Shown here: positions 22,660-35,700 of the stretch, one piece after another | Layout: every line of letters starts with the position of its first letter | How positions within the stretch are numbered: the stretch's first letter is position 1 | From: Yponomeuta sedellus | Lineage: Eukaryota > Arthropoda > Insecta > Lepidoptera > Yponomeutidae | Direction: 5' to 3' | Length of the DNA: 64,000 nt | NCBI GenBank assembly: GCA_934045075.1 | Contig: OW203723.1 | Coordinates: forward strand, 21,475,115-21,539,114 | Notes under the pieces: generated by a model | The model's input: only the letters and a program-made list of their open reading frames with translations | The model's database searches: none | Told to the model about the DNA's origin: nothing | Program-made: the position numbers and the translations under genes

Positions 22660-22903
22660 AATAAATATTTATGGACATATGACACAGATCTCGTTAGCCC
22701 TTTACTAAGCACAACTAAATGTCTTGTGTTACGTGCTAACTCGACGATAGAATTAATACAATAAAAACATAGATAACATCCAAGACCCGAGACAAACTAG
22801 AAAAGTTCGTTTCCTAGTTTGACCCGGCCGGAGATCGAAACCGAGACTTTCGGTCTTACAGTCAGCGTGCCAAACCGCTGCGCCACCGAGGCCGTCGTCG
22901 ATT
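22660..22903 (-). mobile_element. tRNA-headed SINE (GGCCTCGGTGGCGCAGCGG family)
   Basis: Read on the - strand the head is GGCCTCGGTGGCGCAGCGG with a diverged B box, then GGGTCAAACTAGGAAACGAA and a tail ending in (AATA)n. Near-identical copies are at 50445-50705 (-) and, cut by the window end, 63890-64000 (+). Confidence 0.82.
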
Positions 22904-23049
22904 GTAATTGTCGTAATTGCCGTACAAGGTGTGACTCGCGCTGTCACACTACCCATCCAGGAGTGGAAACATGTACCTGGTCGGAGTTGATGATCGGTCG
23001 GACATGTGCACTAAAGTTTGTTTTTTTATCACATGATTACTTCTGAGAA

Positions 23050-23421
23050 GCGCTCGTGGCCTAGTCGAACCGAGTGACTGGAATCAATCACTTAGGTTAA
23101 GCAACGACAGGTGCGGTCAGGTGCTGGATAGGCGACCGTCCCGTGACTACTAGTGGCATTTTTTCCGAGCGCGTCCGTGCTTCGCAAGGCACGCTAAGCC
23201 GTTGGTGCCGGCTGTCATGTAATGGCCCTCGTTAAGCCATGTCAAAGGCCTTATGGGCGGCTTGATAACTTCTGACACTAAGGCCCGCCACTGTCTTACA
23301 ATCCTCCACCAGACCGGACTTGGCCCCCGTGGTGAAGTATGGCCTAACCTTCCTGCGATGCAGGAAGAGACCGGTACCCAAGCAGTGGGGACATACAAAG
23401 GGACATACAAATATCGATGAT
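23050..23421 (+). mobile_element. 5S-headed SINE, full-length
   Basis: It has a complete head (GCGCTCGTGGCCTAGTCGAA) and body, ending ACATACAAATATCGATG. It lies about 200 bp upstream of the lipocalin start exon. Confidence 0.82.
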
Positions 23422-23620
23422 TACTTCAAATTCAGGGACGAAGGATACCTGGCCGCAGAAAAACATTGAGGCTCCAAAATCTTACAGAGTGGTTGAAACA
23501 TAGAACACTTCGCAACGCAGAACGGAAAATCTGGAAACAAAATAGTCTTGATGACACCTGAAGAATAAGAAGAAGAAGTTAATGATTCCTAGACTAATCG
23601 TTAGCCTTTCCTCATTGCAG

Positions 23621-23749
23621 ATGTCGGTAATACGGGCCATAGCAGTGTTTCTAGTCGGCTTCGTGTCCATGGAGTTGGGATCAGCGCAGATCCCTCTCTT
23701 CGGCACCTGTCCTGATGTCGCTGTTATGTCCGACTTCAACCCCAATCGT
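23621..23749 (+). CDS. Lipocalin coding exon 1 (signal peptide)
   Basis: The ATG follows directly after a polypyrimidine tract and TTGCAG, so this looks like an internal exon whose 5' UTR lies in an upstream exon. It encodes residues 1-43, including the signal peptide and the first cysteine (GTCPD). It ends in phase 0 at CGT before the consensus donor GTAAGT. Confidence 0.9.
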
Positions 23750-26700
23750 GTAAGTTCGCATTTTATATTAATCGGCTTCGCATGGTTTACTGGAGAGACC
23801 CGTGCCCCGGCAATGGGTACATAAAAGGGTGGATATCGTATGGTTGGCTAGCGTTGCCGATGGATAAAGCCATCTTCTTTTACAGGTCGTAGGTATTTGA
23901 AGCGTCATTTTATTCTTTTAATAATTTTTAGAACCCATGTAAGGCCAAAATTAGCTATAAAGGTACCTTAATTACCGACGTAAATATTTTATTATTGGGT
24001 ATACTCGTATATGTATGTTTAATTATAAGTTTGTATAATTAAAGGTATATAAGTGTATGGGTGTCCTGCCTTTTCGCAGAAAATTGTTACGCTGATTATC
24101 ACTTGCCAACCAACGTTTCACCTATTTTTTACGTTGACAACAAACGATTTACAAATTTTTGTATCGCAATGTTTCATTTGGTAGGATTATTGTTAAGCTG
24201 ATTATTATAATGACTCAAAACGAGGTTGGGAAATCAAAAAAAAATATAAGAATAGTTGGCAAATGATTATTCCGCAAAATAATATTATTTGAAACGTTAG
24301 TTGCCAAATGATAATCGGCCGAAAATGTTTCTGCAAAAAGGCAGAGGACCAAGTGTATGATTATTAAGTATAGGTATGTGTCAATATTAAAATTTGCACT
24401 AGCTAGCTATCCGTTTTTCTAATTTCCTTCCTACTTTCCATCGTAAAGTTGTCTGGAAGAAATTGCTTTTAGCAATAAGCCAGCCAATTGTACGATGTAC
24501 TTGTGTAATTATTCTGTATTTGTTGTTTTTTTTTCAGTGTACTCTAAAGAATATTCTTATCCTATTAAATTAAATAGGTATACCTATATTATATGAGTAT
24601 AGCGAGTCATTAAAAAAAACATTAAAAACTTCTGATGGTCCATACATTTTAATGGTAGTAATTTTAGTACTCAACAGCTCATATTTTTTTATTACGGAGC
24701 AGGAGCCAGCCAAAATTGCAGGTTTCCTCACGTTATTTTACGTTACAGTTAGCGGTGAGCAACAATGCTAACATAGTTATGAATATCGACAACAGAAACA
24801 ATAATACCAGGTGCAAATATTTATTTAGAATTCTCTAGAATCTTATAACACGTTCTCAAATTGAAGCTGTAATCAGCAGGCAGGTAGTTTCTTTGTAATT
24901 ACTTATCATTAATCATATCCCGCACAGTAGCGTGCCTTGAATATCGATAACTATTATGTTAATTATCATACCACATATTGTTAATTTAACACTCGTTGCT
25001 TACAATATTATCTCTGGTTGTTCTATACAGATTAAAAATAATAATGTAGCCTATATTAGTCCCTCTATGGGGCACAAGCCTTCTTATAGAGAGAGCAAAC
25101 TGGATTGAAGGAAAACATCGTGAGGAAACACGATCGTTCTTTCAAGCCAGTTTGCTCTCTCTGTGTGTAGGCCTGTGCCCTATCTTCTTCTTCTTCAGGC
25201 TATATTATATAGTCCACTGCTGGACATAGCCCTCCCCTAATGAGCGCCATAGCGCCCTGTCTTCAGCTTGCCGCATCTGTGCCCTATAGAGAGACGAATT
25301 TCCTACCGATCCACTACTACCGCTCTTCCGCTCGCAATAATGAAAGAATATAGTGTAAAGCGCTGGTGGCCAGGTCGAACTGAGTGACTGGATTCAATCA
25401 CTTGCGTTAAGCAACAACAGGCGCGGTCAGGTGCGGGATGGGTGACCGTACCGTGACTACGGCTAGTGGCATTTTTTCCGAGCGTTGGTGCCGGCTGTCA
25501 TGTAATCGCATTCGTTAAGCCATGCCAGAGGCCTTATGGGCGGCTCGATAATTTCTGACAGTAGATAAGGCCCGCCACTGTCTTGCATTCCTCCACCAAC
25601 CCGGACTTGGCCCCCGTGGTGGAATTTTCCTGCGATGGAAGAGACCCGTGCCCCAGCAGTGGGGACATACAAGGGTTGATGTCGATAGTGGGAAAAAGCC
25701 TGGGTGTCTGAGGTAATCACATAACTCAGCGCTTGAAAATGCTAATCCGAGGTGCACACGCGTGGTAGTTAAGCCTATATTCTCTCTCTCTCAGAGAATA
25801 GGCCTTTGCCCTAATGTGGGAAGTATAGAGGCTACTAAAAAACAAGTTTACACGGAGTGTAACATATAATTTCAACTTAGAATGAATGGATGAATTAATG
25901 AATGAAAAAATCTTTATCGCAATAAAAACATAATTTGTTGAAACGCGACCTTAATACTAGATAGCATTTTCTTCCAGCTAACCCACGACGATGCGGACAA
26001 AAGAAGCGGTAGTGCCAGTAAACAATATAATATAGGAGTGATTTATTACATAAACTAGATTAACTAAATAATACAAATATAGTTTAAATACACATACGTA
26101 TATAAAGTAGTAGGAAAAATATAAAATGATACTCAAATACATATTTACTGTAATTTACATACATACTAGTAATCAATATTACTTACATACGATACTATAC
26201 TAATATATTACTAAAAGTAAGCAGCTGTATCTCCATAATAATATGGATTTTACACTTTTTGCAACTTCACTACCTAGGCTAGATTCACAATGCCTCGTTT
26301 ACCCTCCTTTCCAGTACTTGGGCAAGTGGTACGAGGCGGAACGGTACTTCGCGTTCTTCCAGCTGGGAGGCAAGTGTGTCACCGCCGAGTACAATGAGAA
26401 GGATAACGGTGTCATAAGTGTGCTGAACAAACAACTGAGCGGGCTGTGAGTGACTCTTTGATTATTTTACGTTCTGTGGTCGGAGAGGTTGTTCTCAATA
26501 ATATATTAAGGTGCGGGTATAAAAACTGGTTTAAACCAGAAAAAAACTGGCTTATACCATTTTTTTCCATGAAAAAGAAAAGTGACCTTTGAATTGTATG
26601 ATAGGGTTGCCACGGCATGGTACTGATTGCGGTGGATACAAATTCTATCGACTCTTACTGATGGTACGATTCTTATAGTAATAATTGTTGGCGTTTATTG

Positions 26701-29700
26701 TGTACTAGATGCTGCCCACGACTTCGTTCGCGAAGAAATTTTCATGTGTATTCCGGATAAAAAGTAGCCTAAGTAGGTACTATTCCATATCTTTGTGCCA
26801 AATTTCATCCAAATCCGTTCAGTCGTTCTGGCATGATTGAGTAAATGTAAAATTTTACATTTATAATATTAACCCCCGGTTTTTCCAACGCTGTCTATTG
26901 GTAAAAGCTGTCAGTTAGCAAAAGTGCATACAAAAAAACCACGGGCAAATAAGATTATTAAATGGACACTACTATTGACATTGCATGGGGCCATGGGAGA
27001 TGGCATTTGGTGGACAAGGCCTATACCCAGTGGACAACGATGGACTGATAATGATGATGATGATGAAATTGATGCTGTCAGCCAACTTCATCCAACGTTA
27101 TTGTTTGTGCGTCGTGAAATATTAGCTTAATACCCTTTTCAGGATACGATATTTATTGAGATTTCTTGTTCTACATGAAATTTCTTATACAGTGAAAGTA
27201 TCAAACAAAACCCCTGCTAGGGCGCTGTCAATATGAAATCGTTAATATAAAATTACCTAAATTATTATTATTAATACGTTTAATGCACATCAGTAAAATC
27301 TATCTTAAAATTCTATCATCAAAAATATCTAAATATTTAAATTATTTTATTTGACTTTTCAAAATAATTCATTATGATAACTTAAATATTTATAATAATT
27401 TATAAAATTTATAATTTAACATTTCAGTAGTCCTGCCGTGTCCTCTCACAGTTTTTATCGTGTCTACATGTCTACCTCCACCACCTACACCAACTACATG
27501 TCTAGATGACGTCTAGAATTTCAAAAGGACAAATGAAATGAAACGAAAACGTTTTTATTTCAAACCGAGATCCATACACAATCACACAAATAATTAAGAC
27601 ACAAAAGTAACACATGTCACCGATTGATACACAAAATTAAAAAAAATTAAAAAGTCAATTATAAAATATTAATAATAACAATGTCAATTAAAGATATCTG
27701 ATATTACCTACATATATACAACCCTACGTCACAATGTCAACGCAAGATGAGATCAATTTAGAGTTTAGTATCTTAAAAAGTCATTTGCTAATTGTGTCTC
27801 TTAATCAGTTGCAGTCTGCAAAAAAGTCGATTTTCTGGGTTTGATTCAAGTGAAAAGGTTTTTATTAATACTAGGCATCGTATTAACAAGGACCTTGACC
27901 GTCTCGCAAGTCAGTCATTTTAGCATTTTGCCAGAGAACTTCCCCTAAATTAGCTATGCAATTATTTAAAGGCTATTATTTCTTTAAAGTCATCAAATTT
28001 TTGTTGTACACGATTTAGCCAAAAATATATTTATTTTTTAAACCAGACAGGGGCGCTCACTAAATTGATAAATAGTTGTCATCATTTTGAAGCTCATAAC
28101 GTCTGTAGAGAAACTGATACTCATTTATTCTCATAGGTATACACCATGAATTTTCAGTGGTTGGAAAGTCATAGCAAAAAAAAACGTGCTTTAGCAATAG
28201 CTATAGAACTCTTACATTTTCGAATTTGTAGTCGCAATACCACACGCTAACTGTGAAGGAAAACATCGTGAGGAAACCCGCGGCTTGGTTGGCTCCGCAC
28301 GTATTGACTAGTCTTTCCTGTGGGCTAGGCCGACTAAGCTGTCAGGAAGGTATAGGTCCTGGGCAAGCCTACACCATCTATAAAACCATGTCCCAGGCAC
28401 TACAGCGTTGGAGTGGTCTATTACGAGTGGGTTCGAGAGTTAGTTTTTAAAAAACAAATTTTTAATACACGTAAATATTTATTGGAAATAATAGAAATAC
28501 AATACGCGCGCGATGCGTCCTCTGGGACTAGCAAAACCGGTCTGATCAGCAACCGACTGAAAGTACTGGGCAGCGCTCACATTGACGTCATACACGTGGA
28601 CCATCGGTCCCACGGTTCATGAAATTGGAAGACGTTCACATGCTGACTGTTGTAGCTTTACCCAGCACTATCACCGTGTGAATAGGGGTTGTAACAGCCC
28701 CCCGGTTAGAATTGAACATCACGATCGAGGTGATGGGAAATTTGGAAATTTTGCTTGTCCCTATCGGCTCACAAAGGCTAAGGGTTGAATATACTTATCT
28801 ATCTATGCTATCAGTTACTTAACTATGTTTCGCCTTAGGGGCACTGGCAAAGCTCTAGGACAATCATCCTCTTGAGGAGAGTCAGATTCTGTATCCTGAG
28901 TAGATTCCAATGTTACAGACTGTCGTGAAGTTGTGGACCTTTTGTTGTGACACTGATTATAGATTTGTACACAATAATTAGAAGCTTTTCTGGAACATAG
29001 TTTCTTTGACCTTAATAGCATATAAGTAAACACTAATACGGTAAGTACATATGTAACCGATAGATAATGAGTGCTGTATTTCTGTAGATGAGAGGGGTTC
29101 TCGAGCTTATTCAGCTCTTCTTCGAAATCCTTAAGATGAACGCTGGCATGTAACAAGGAATTTAAATTATTCACATTAGATAGCTTTAAGAGCGGTAAGT
29201 GTTCTAAAGTTTTGTTGACTCTAGTCCTCTCACAACAGTCATCATCTATAAGATTGAAGTTAGACATATAAGTAGTAACATTGCTAACTAAACTATCGCT
29301 AGGAATAAACTGTAACGTTTTAAAGAAAGCTTTACATGGTTTTGGCAAGGTCAAAATACCCGAACCAAATATTATTTCATCGTGATTGCCTGGTTCACCT
29401 TCACAGCTGACATGACACTTTCCAGGGTTGGATTGTACAAAAATCCATCTGTTATTACTAATTTTGTGGAATAAATCTACTGAACCGTGTAACAGTTTGG
29501 TTTCACAACTAGAAGGTAACTTAGTAACTAATTCACTTAATAAAATAGTCTCACACGTGGGATTAGCGATAGCCGAAAACACACTATCGGGTTTGCACAC
29601 GTAACACTGATTACCCACTAACTTACACTGCTCAACGTTATCGATTAATGAGTAAAACATTCTATCGGGCGTCATGGCGAGATACGGTTTGGTCGGTGCG

Positions 29701-32700
29701 ACAAGTGCGAAAGTGTCAGGTTTCGAGACGTCATACGGCACAGGCAGCGGAATTACATGGAATAGACTGTATGTCTGTTGTAGGACGAGCGGAATCCTAA
29801 GAACTAAAACTAACCTATTATAATTGTAGTAACTAACTAAACTAGACATATCTATTATCTCATGTATGTTTTGAAGGGATAAGGGAACAGGCAGTTCCGA
29901 ATGTTTAGGCAGGCTATTTTTATTTTTTTCGAGTTCCATATACAGCTGATAAGGGCTAAGTACAGTGGGGTGTAGAATATTCATTTTACTAAACAGGATG
30001 GCGTTATTTAGATCATCTATATCGAACGAAAGGGCTATAATAATACTTTGGAGGGAAGTTAACAATGAGTTGAGTTTAACCGTTAAATCGAGCTTATCAG
30101 TAGTATCGGAGAGTCCTTGGAGGGATTTTTCGATTATGCCCAAATTATGGTTAAGATGTGCTTCGTTCTCATTGACCTTGGACATAGTATTATTGAAGGT
30201 TGAGATAGTTGACTTGATTACGTGAATATTGTCCCTCAGTAAACGTGTCAATTTTGTTTCATCTGACTGTACTACGTTAATTGCGTCGGTGAATTTTGCG
30301 GCGTCATCAGAATCAAGTGTTCCGAAGAACATTTTTAGTAGGGAGCCGCCTGCATTGATAAGGCCGCGTTTTGTGCGTTTGATTTGCTGACCTTGGATAA
30401 GATATGAAACTGAAGAGAACTTTTTAACATTATTAATATGTTGACCCTTGAGAGATGCAACGCTGTTTTTACAGTCGACTTGCATTTTAGAAGGAGGGTA
30501 AGTATCGCAGAATATAATGACCTTTTCGAAGGTAAAATCAATTTTATCTATATGGGGTTGAATGTGACTTATGTCGACATATGTGACGACGTTCCAGACA
30601 TCGTTCGAGAATTTGAGAGGCCGGAGTTCGTCGAAGTACAACCCAGGGCTCCCGTGGATTTGCGTAACAAAGCGGCCCTGGCATAGTCCTGTGACTGCCC
30701 TGAAATAAAAGTATAATCTAATTTGGAGACGGTGTGGTATCAAGTTTCAACTGATCATAATGATGACGAATATGCTTTCGGTTAATGAGCAGCGTGGCGG
30801 TGTGATTGCCGTTTATCTTAACAATCTTAAATGGGCCTTTCCACACCGGTGATAAGGCTTTGTTTTGTTTGTGGTGGCATCGTAAATAAACCATATCACC
30901 TGTCTTGTAGGTGATGGGCTTTGAGTGTGAGTCATAATATTTCTTAGACTTTTCTTTAGAAGCGTCAATGTTGTCTCGAGCCTTTTGACGACTGTAATAG
31001 AGTCTATAGTTGAGAGCTCTGACGTAGTCACCATAGGTATTGTTATCAATAGAGTCGATACTCTGGGGAATATAGGGTTTATACCCGAAAAGGAGTTCGA
31101 GGGGTGAAAACCCTGTGGTTGAATGGACGTTGGAATTATAGGCTATCATTGATGTGTTAAGGTACAGGTCCCACTCTCTATTTTCATCCACATAGGATTT
31201 CAAATATTCTTTTAGGGTGGAGTGGCTCCTTTCAAGGGCACCGCATGTCTGCGGATGGTAAGGTGATGCGAATAAATGTTTGATACCGAACAGCTGTTCC
31301 AATTGCTTGAAAACATCCGAGCAGAAATTTGTGCCTTGATCAGAGACGATTAATTTAGGAATACCCATGTGAGATATATAATGGACGAGACGTTTAGCCG
31401 TTTCTTCGGCGGAGCAGGTGACCATGGGATAGGCCTGAGAATATTTCGTAAGATCGTCTTGTAAGGTTAATATGAATTTGTATTTGTGTTCAGAGGTTTC
31501 TGGAAGAGGACCTACAAGGTCGAGGAATACTTTTTCATTAGGCCTAGTGGCAGTAGACGTAATAATCATAGGAGCTCGGTTCATTTGGCGAAGCGGCTTG
31601 TTGACTTGGCACGATCTGCAGCTTTTAATATAAGCGTCGATGTCTTGGCGCATATTCTTCCACCAATACATAGATTTTATCCTGTCGTACATACGAGATA
31701 TACCAGGATGACCCGCAGAGGGTGAGTCGTGGTTTTCTTTTAAGATTCGCTTCACCTCTGAAGGTGTAGGAAATATGATGCTGTTTTTGTAGATATTAAC
31801 TTTGATTCCGGTATTATGAAATAGAAAGGCTAGCATGTTATATAGCTTGGTGTAGGAGATTTTGTTAAAAGGATCTTTAAAGTCTGAGATGGCAATTTCT
31901 TTTTCTTCCTGATACCATACGATGATCATATCTCTATAGTTACGAAGGACATCAAAAATATCCTTGTAGCTATACTCGTCGTAATGGTGAACGCGTAGAA
32001 ATAGATGTGTATACATGTGGTTTGCATTAGATGTCGTGAAGCTACTTAGTAGCTCGCGTTCGATACAGCGAATGTCAGGATCACTGTTTGACATTTCTAT
32101 TATGTCTGAACAGTATGGGATTGACGGATCTAAATCAATCGCAGTGGGGTAAACAACTAATTTACATTTTGTCTTTAGCAATGAGTCATTATGTTCTTGT
32201 ATGACTGTGTCATATGATACAGAGGGTTGGCGGCTTGTTTGTAGGTACCGCTCATACGTTTCAACAGCGCTAGGGCTTGGAGAGAGGTCAACGGGCATGA
32301 CTGGGATCCGCGTTAGTGCGTCAGCATTGCAGTTCATGCGACCTTTTTTATATTCGGGAGTATAGTCGAAATCGGCGAGTTTGAGTCGCCAACGTACGAG
32401 TTTGGAGCTGTGGTCGGTGCCACTGCCCGTAAGGATCCACAATAGTGGTTTGTGGTCCGTAATGATTTTGAAATGGTAACCGAAAAGATAGGGTCTAAAA
32501 ACCTTAGTACCGAATACGACGGCGAGGAATTCTTTTTCGGTTACAGAGTAATTACCCTCAGCTTTATTCAGCGTTCTTGAGGCATAAGCGATTGGCAAGT
32601 CTTTTCCGACTTCACCTTGAGATAAGATGGCAGAGACAGCGAAATTGGATGCATCAGTTGTCAGAATAAAGGGCTTAGTAAAATCAGGATATTGCAGGAT

Positions 32701-35700
32701 AGGCGCAGTTGTGATTTTCTCTTTTAGAGTATCGAAGGCTGCTTGCTGCGCTGCCGACCATAGGAATATAGCGTCTTTTTTTAAAAGGCTCGTGAGAGGC
32801 TTGGTAATATGAGAAAAATGGTCTATGAAGCGACGATAGTAGCCCACAAGGCCCAGAAAGGACTTAATTTCTTTTGGAGATTTAGGAACTGGAAAATCAG
32901 TGACGCATTTAACCTTTTTGGGGTCCGGTTTCACCCCGTGCTCGGAGATAATATGTCCTAAGTACTGGACTTCCTTACGGAGGAATTCGCTCTTATCAGG
33001 TTGGAGTTTAAGATTGTGCTCGCGTAACTTTGAGAATACAAGGCGTAGTCGGTGGATATGATCTTTTAAATTGTGGCCGAAAATGACTACGTCATCCATG
33101 TATGTAAAGCAATGAACACCCTGTAAGCCAGTAAGTACGACATTCATAAGTCGTTGAAATGTGGACGGAGCATTTCGCAACCCGAAAGGCATCCTAGTGA
33201 ACTCGTAGTGGCCGGCTAAGGTACCAGGCACACTGAAGGCTGTTTTAGGAGCATCATCTTTTGACATTTCGATTTGATGGAAGGACGACGCAAGGTCAAG
33301 AGTCGTGAAATATTTACTGTGACCTAGCTGGTCAAGGATATCAGTAATATTCGGGATGGGGTAGGCGTCACCTACAGTAATTTCGTTAAGCTTCCTATAG
33401 TCAACGACTATACGCCATTTTTTTTTACCTGATGCATCCTCTTTTTTGGGCACGACCCATATAGGGGCTGACCATGGAGACATCGAAGGACGAATAATGT
33501 CTTGATCTAGCATAGATTTAACTTGTTTCGCGACCTCATTCTTGTGGAATTCGGGGAAACGGTATGTTTTTGCGTGAATTGGATTTTGCGAGGTCGTCTG
33601 AATTTTATGTTGAATGGTTTTTGTAGTAGTTAAGAGATCTCCGTCGAGATGGAAGATGTCATTGAACTCGGTGCACAAGTCACGTAACATCACTTCTTCT
33701 TCGTGATTCATGTGCTCGCACCTTAATGCATTTTGCACCAGAGCGTTGCGATTTGAACTACTGGTAGTGAAATAGGAGACTTCGTTATCGCTTTGAGCGG
33801 AGTCGGTGACGTCACTTTCTAAGATATAGGAAACGGGTTCTAATGTGAATTGGACGTTATCTAGCTTGACGTTTTTATGAGATGTGTTTAACACAGATAC
33901 AGTGACCTTTTGATTAGGTTGAACACGAACGAGGCACTTTGAAAAATACACGTTGGGGTATTGATTTAGGGTGTTTTGAAGAATTAACCCTTCTTCGACT
34001 TCTGGGTTGGTGACGTGACATTCGATAAACATCTCGCTCCGAGGAGGGATGACGTATGTAGGCAGACGCGATTTAAGCTGAAAACACTGGGAAGGGTCGT
34101 CCAACATGACGAGGAGTGAGTCGGTATATTTGATAGACGCTCTATACGCGTTCAGAAAATTGTTTCCCAGTATACCGTCATAGTCAAGGTTGACGTTGTC
34201 AACGACGTGAAAATAGTACGGAAACTTTAATTTTTCATTTAGGATTAATGAGAGTGAGAATTTTCCAATTGTTTCAGAGTGAGAGCCCACGTCGTTAATG
34301 CCTTTGAATTTTATAATGTCATTTTCTAATGCCGGAAGTTCTGAGAGAGACGATTTTTTTATAAGGCAAATTGAACTTCCGGTGTCAACTAAGAGACGAA
34401 TTGGCTTGTCCGTGTGGGAGGACTTGACTTCGATGAAAGGAAGCTTTGGACTTTTAGAGGATGTGACGTCATAGACTTTAGAGTCCGAATTATCATTGAA
34501 TTTTATGAGAATTTCGTCGAATATTTCGGATTGGTAATTTGGCTCGTTTTGGCCTTGATTCAGAGTGGTTTTAGGAAGGCAGCTTGAATCAGAAAAGGAC
34601 ATAGAAAATTCAGGCTGACCTTCAGCTTTAGGATTTAGTAATGATTTAGTATTTTCCAAGAGGTTACTTGAGTCAGAGGAGGATTTGGAAAACTCTAGTA
34701 GTGCCTCTGGTTTAGATTTAGAACTTTTCTTGTAAAGGTCGGAATTACAATCCACGTTTTTAAGATTCAGAGAGGATTTGGCAGATATAGAAATGGATTG
34801 ATGTTCCGCCTCACGACTTGGTAAAGATATAGAAGGATCAAAGCTACAGCCCGGTTTAGGATTCAGTGATGATTTAGCATTGGGCCGGAGCTTCGTGCCT
34901 GAAACTTCAGGTTGCCGACGACACGAATTCGGCACCTGACAATTCAGTTTAAAGATTCGTTTGACACATGTGGGAGGCAATCTTCGCAAAGTTGCTCTTC
35001 ACATTCGTCAGCAGTTTCTTCGACATGCTTGCTTTGCTCAAAGTGTTTATTCTTGTTGCTATTATTATATTGTCGTTTACGACACCCTGAGATAACATGA
35101 CCTTTGTTTTTGCAATACGAGCATGTCGGGATGTTATTTATCTTTGGACTTTGAAAAGATGAGTGTGAATGTGAGTAAGAATTAGCAGATGACGATGCAG
35201 GCTTCTTTTTATGGAAACAGTCGGACTCTGTGTGTCCCTGTTTATTGCAAATTTTGCAAGTGACCTTGGGCTTTGCTGTTGTTTGGTAAAGATTTTGGAT
35301 TTTCTCTTCCTGGAGGGCGACATTAATCGCTGCGTTAAGATTTCGGGGCTCACGGCAGCGCACTATAGTGCTGAGACGGGGATTTAACCCAAGTGTAAAC
35401 GTAAATAAAGCGAGGTCCTCGGTCATAGCGATGCGACCCGCTAGCTCTTTTTTGAGACCATCAGAGTTGTGAATTTCGGACTGCAAGGCCGTGAGGCATG
35501 TTTCAATCCGCAAAGCAAACTGAGCTACTGATTCATTTAACTGCTGTTTACAGCTCTGGAGGTCGAGGAGCAGATGGTTATAGTGCTTAATTTCTCCGAA
35601 GTTTTGTTTCAAAAAGGCCTTCAAGTCCTCGAACTTGTCAAATACCTTATTTGCGCAAGCAGTTTGAGCTTTACCTTCGAGCTTTGCAATTATAAATTTA

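Noticed and set aside
26924..27130. + strand frame in lipocalin intron 2
   Set aside because: It ends in a GATGATGATG run and is low-complexity, with no splice fit to the lipocalin phase.
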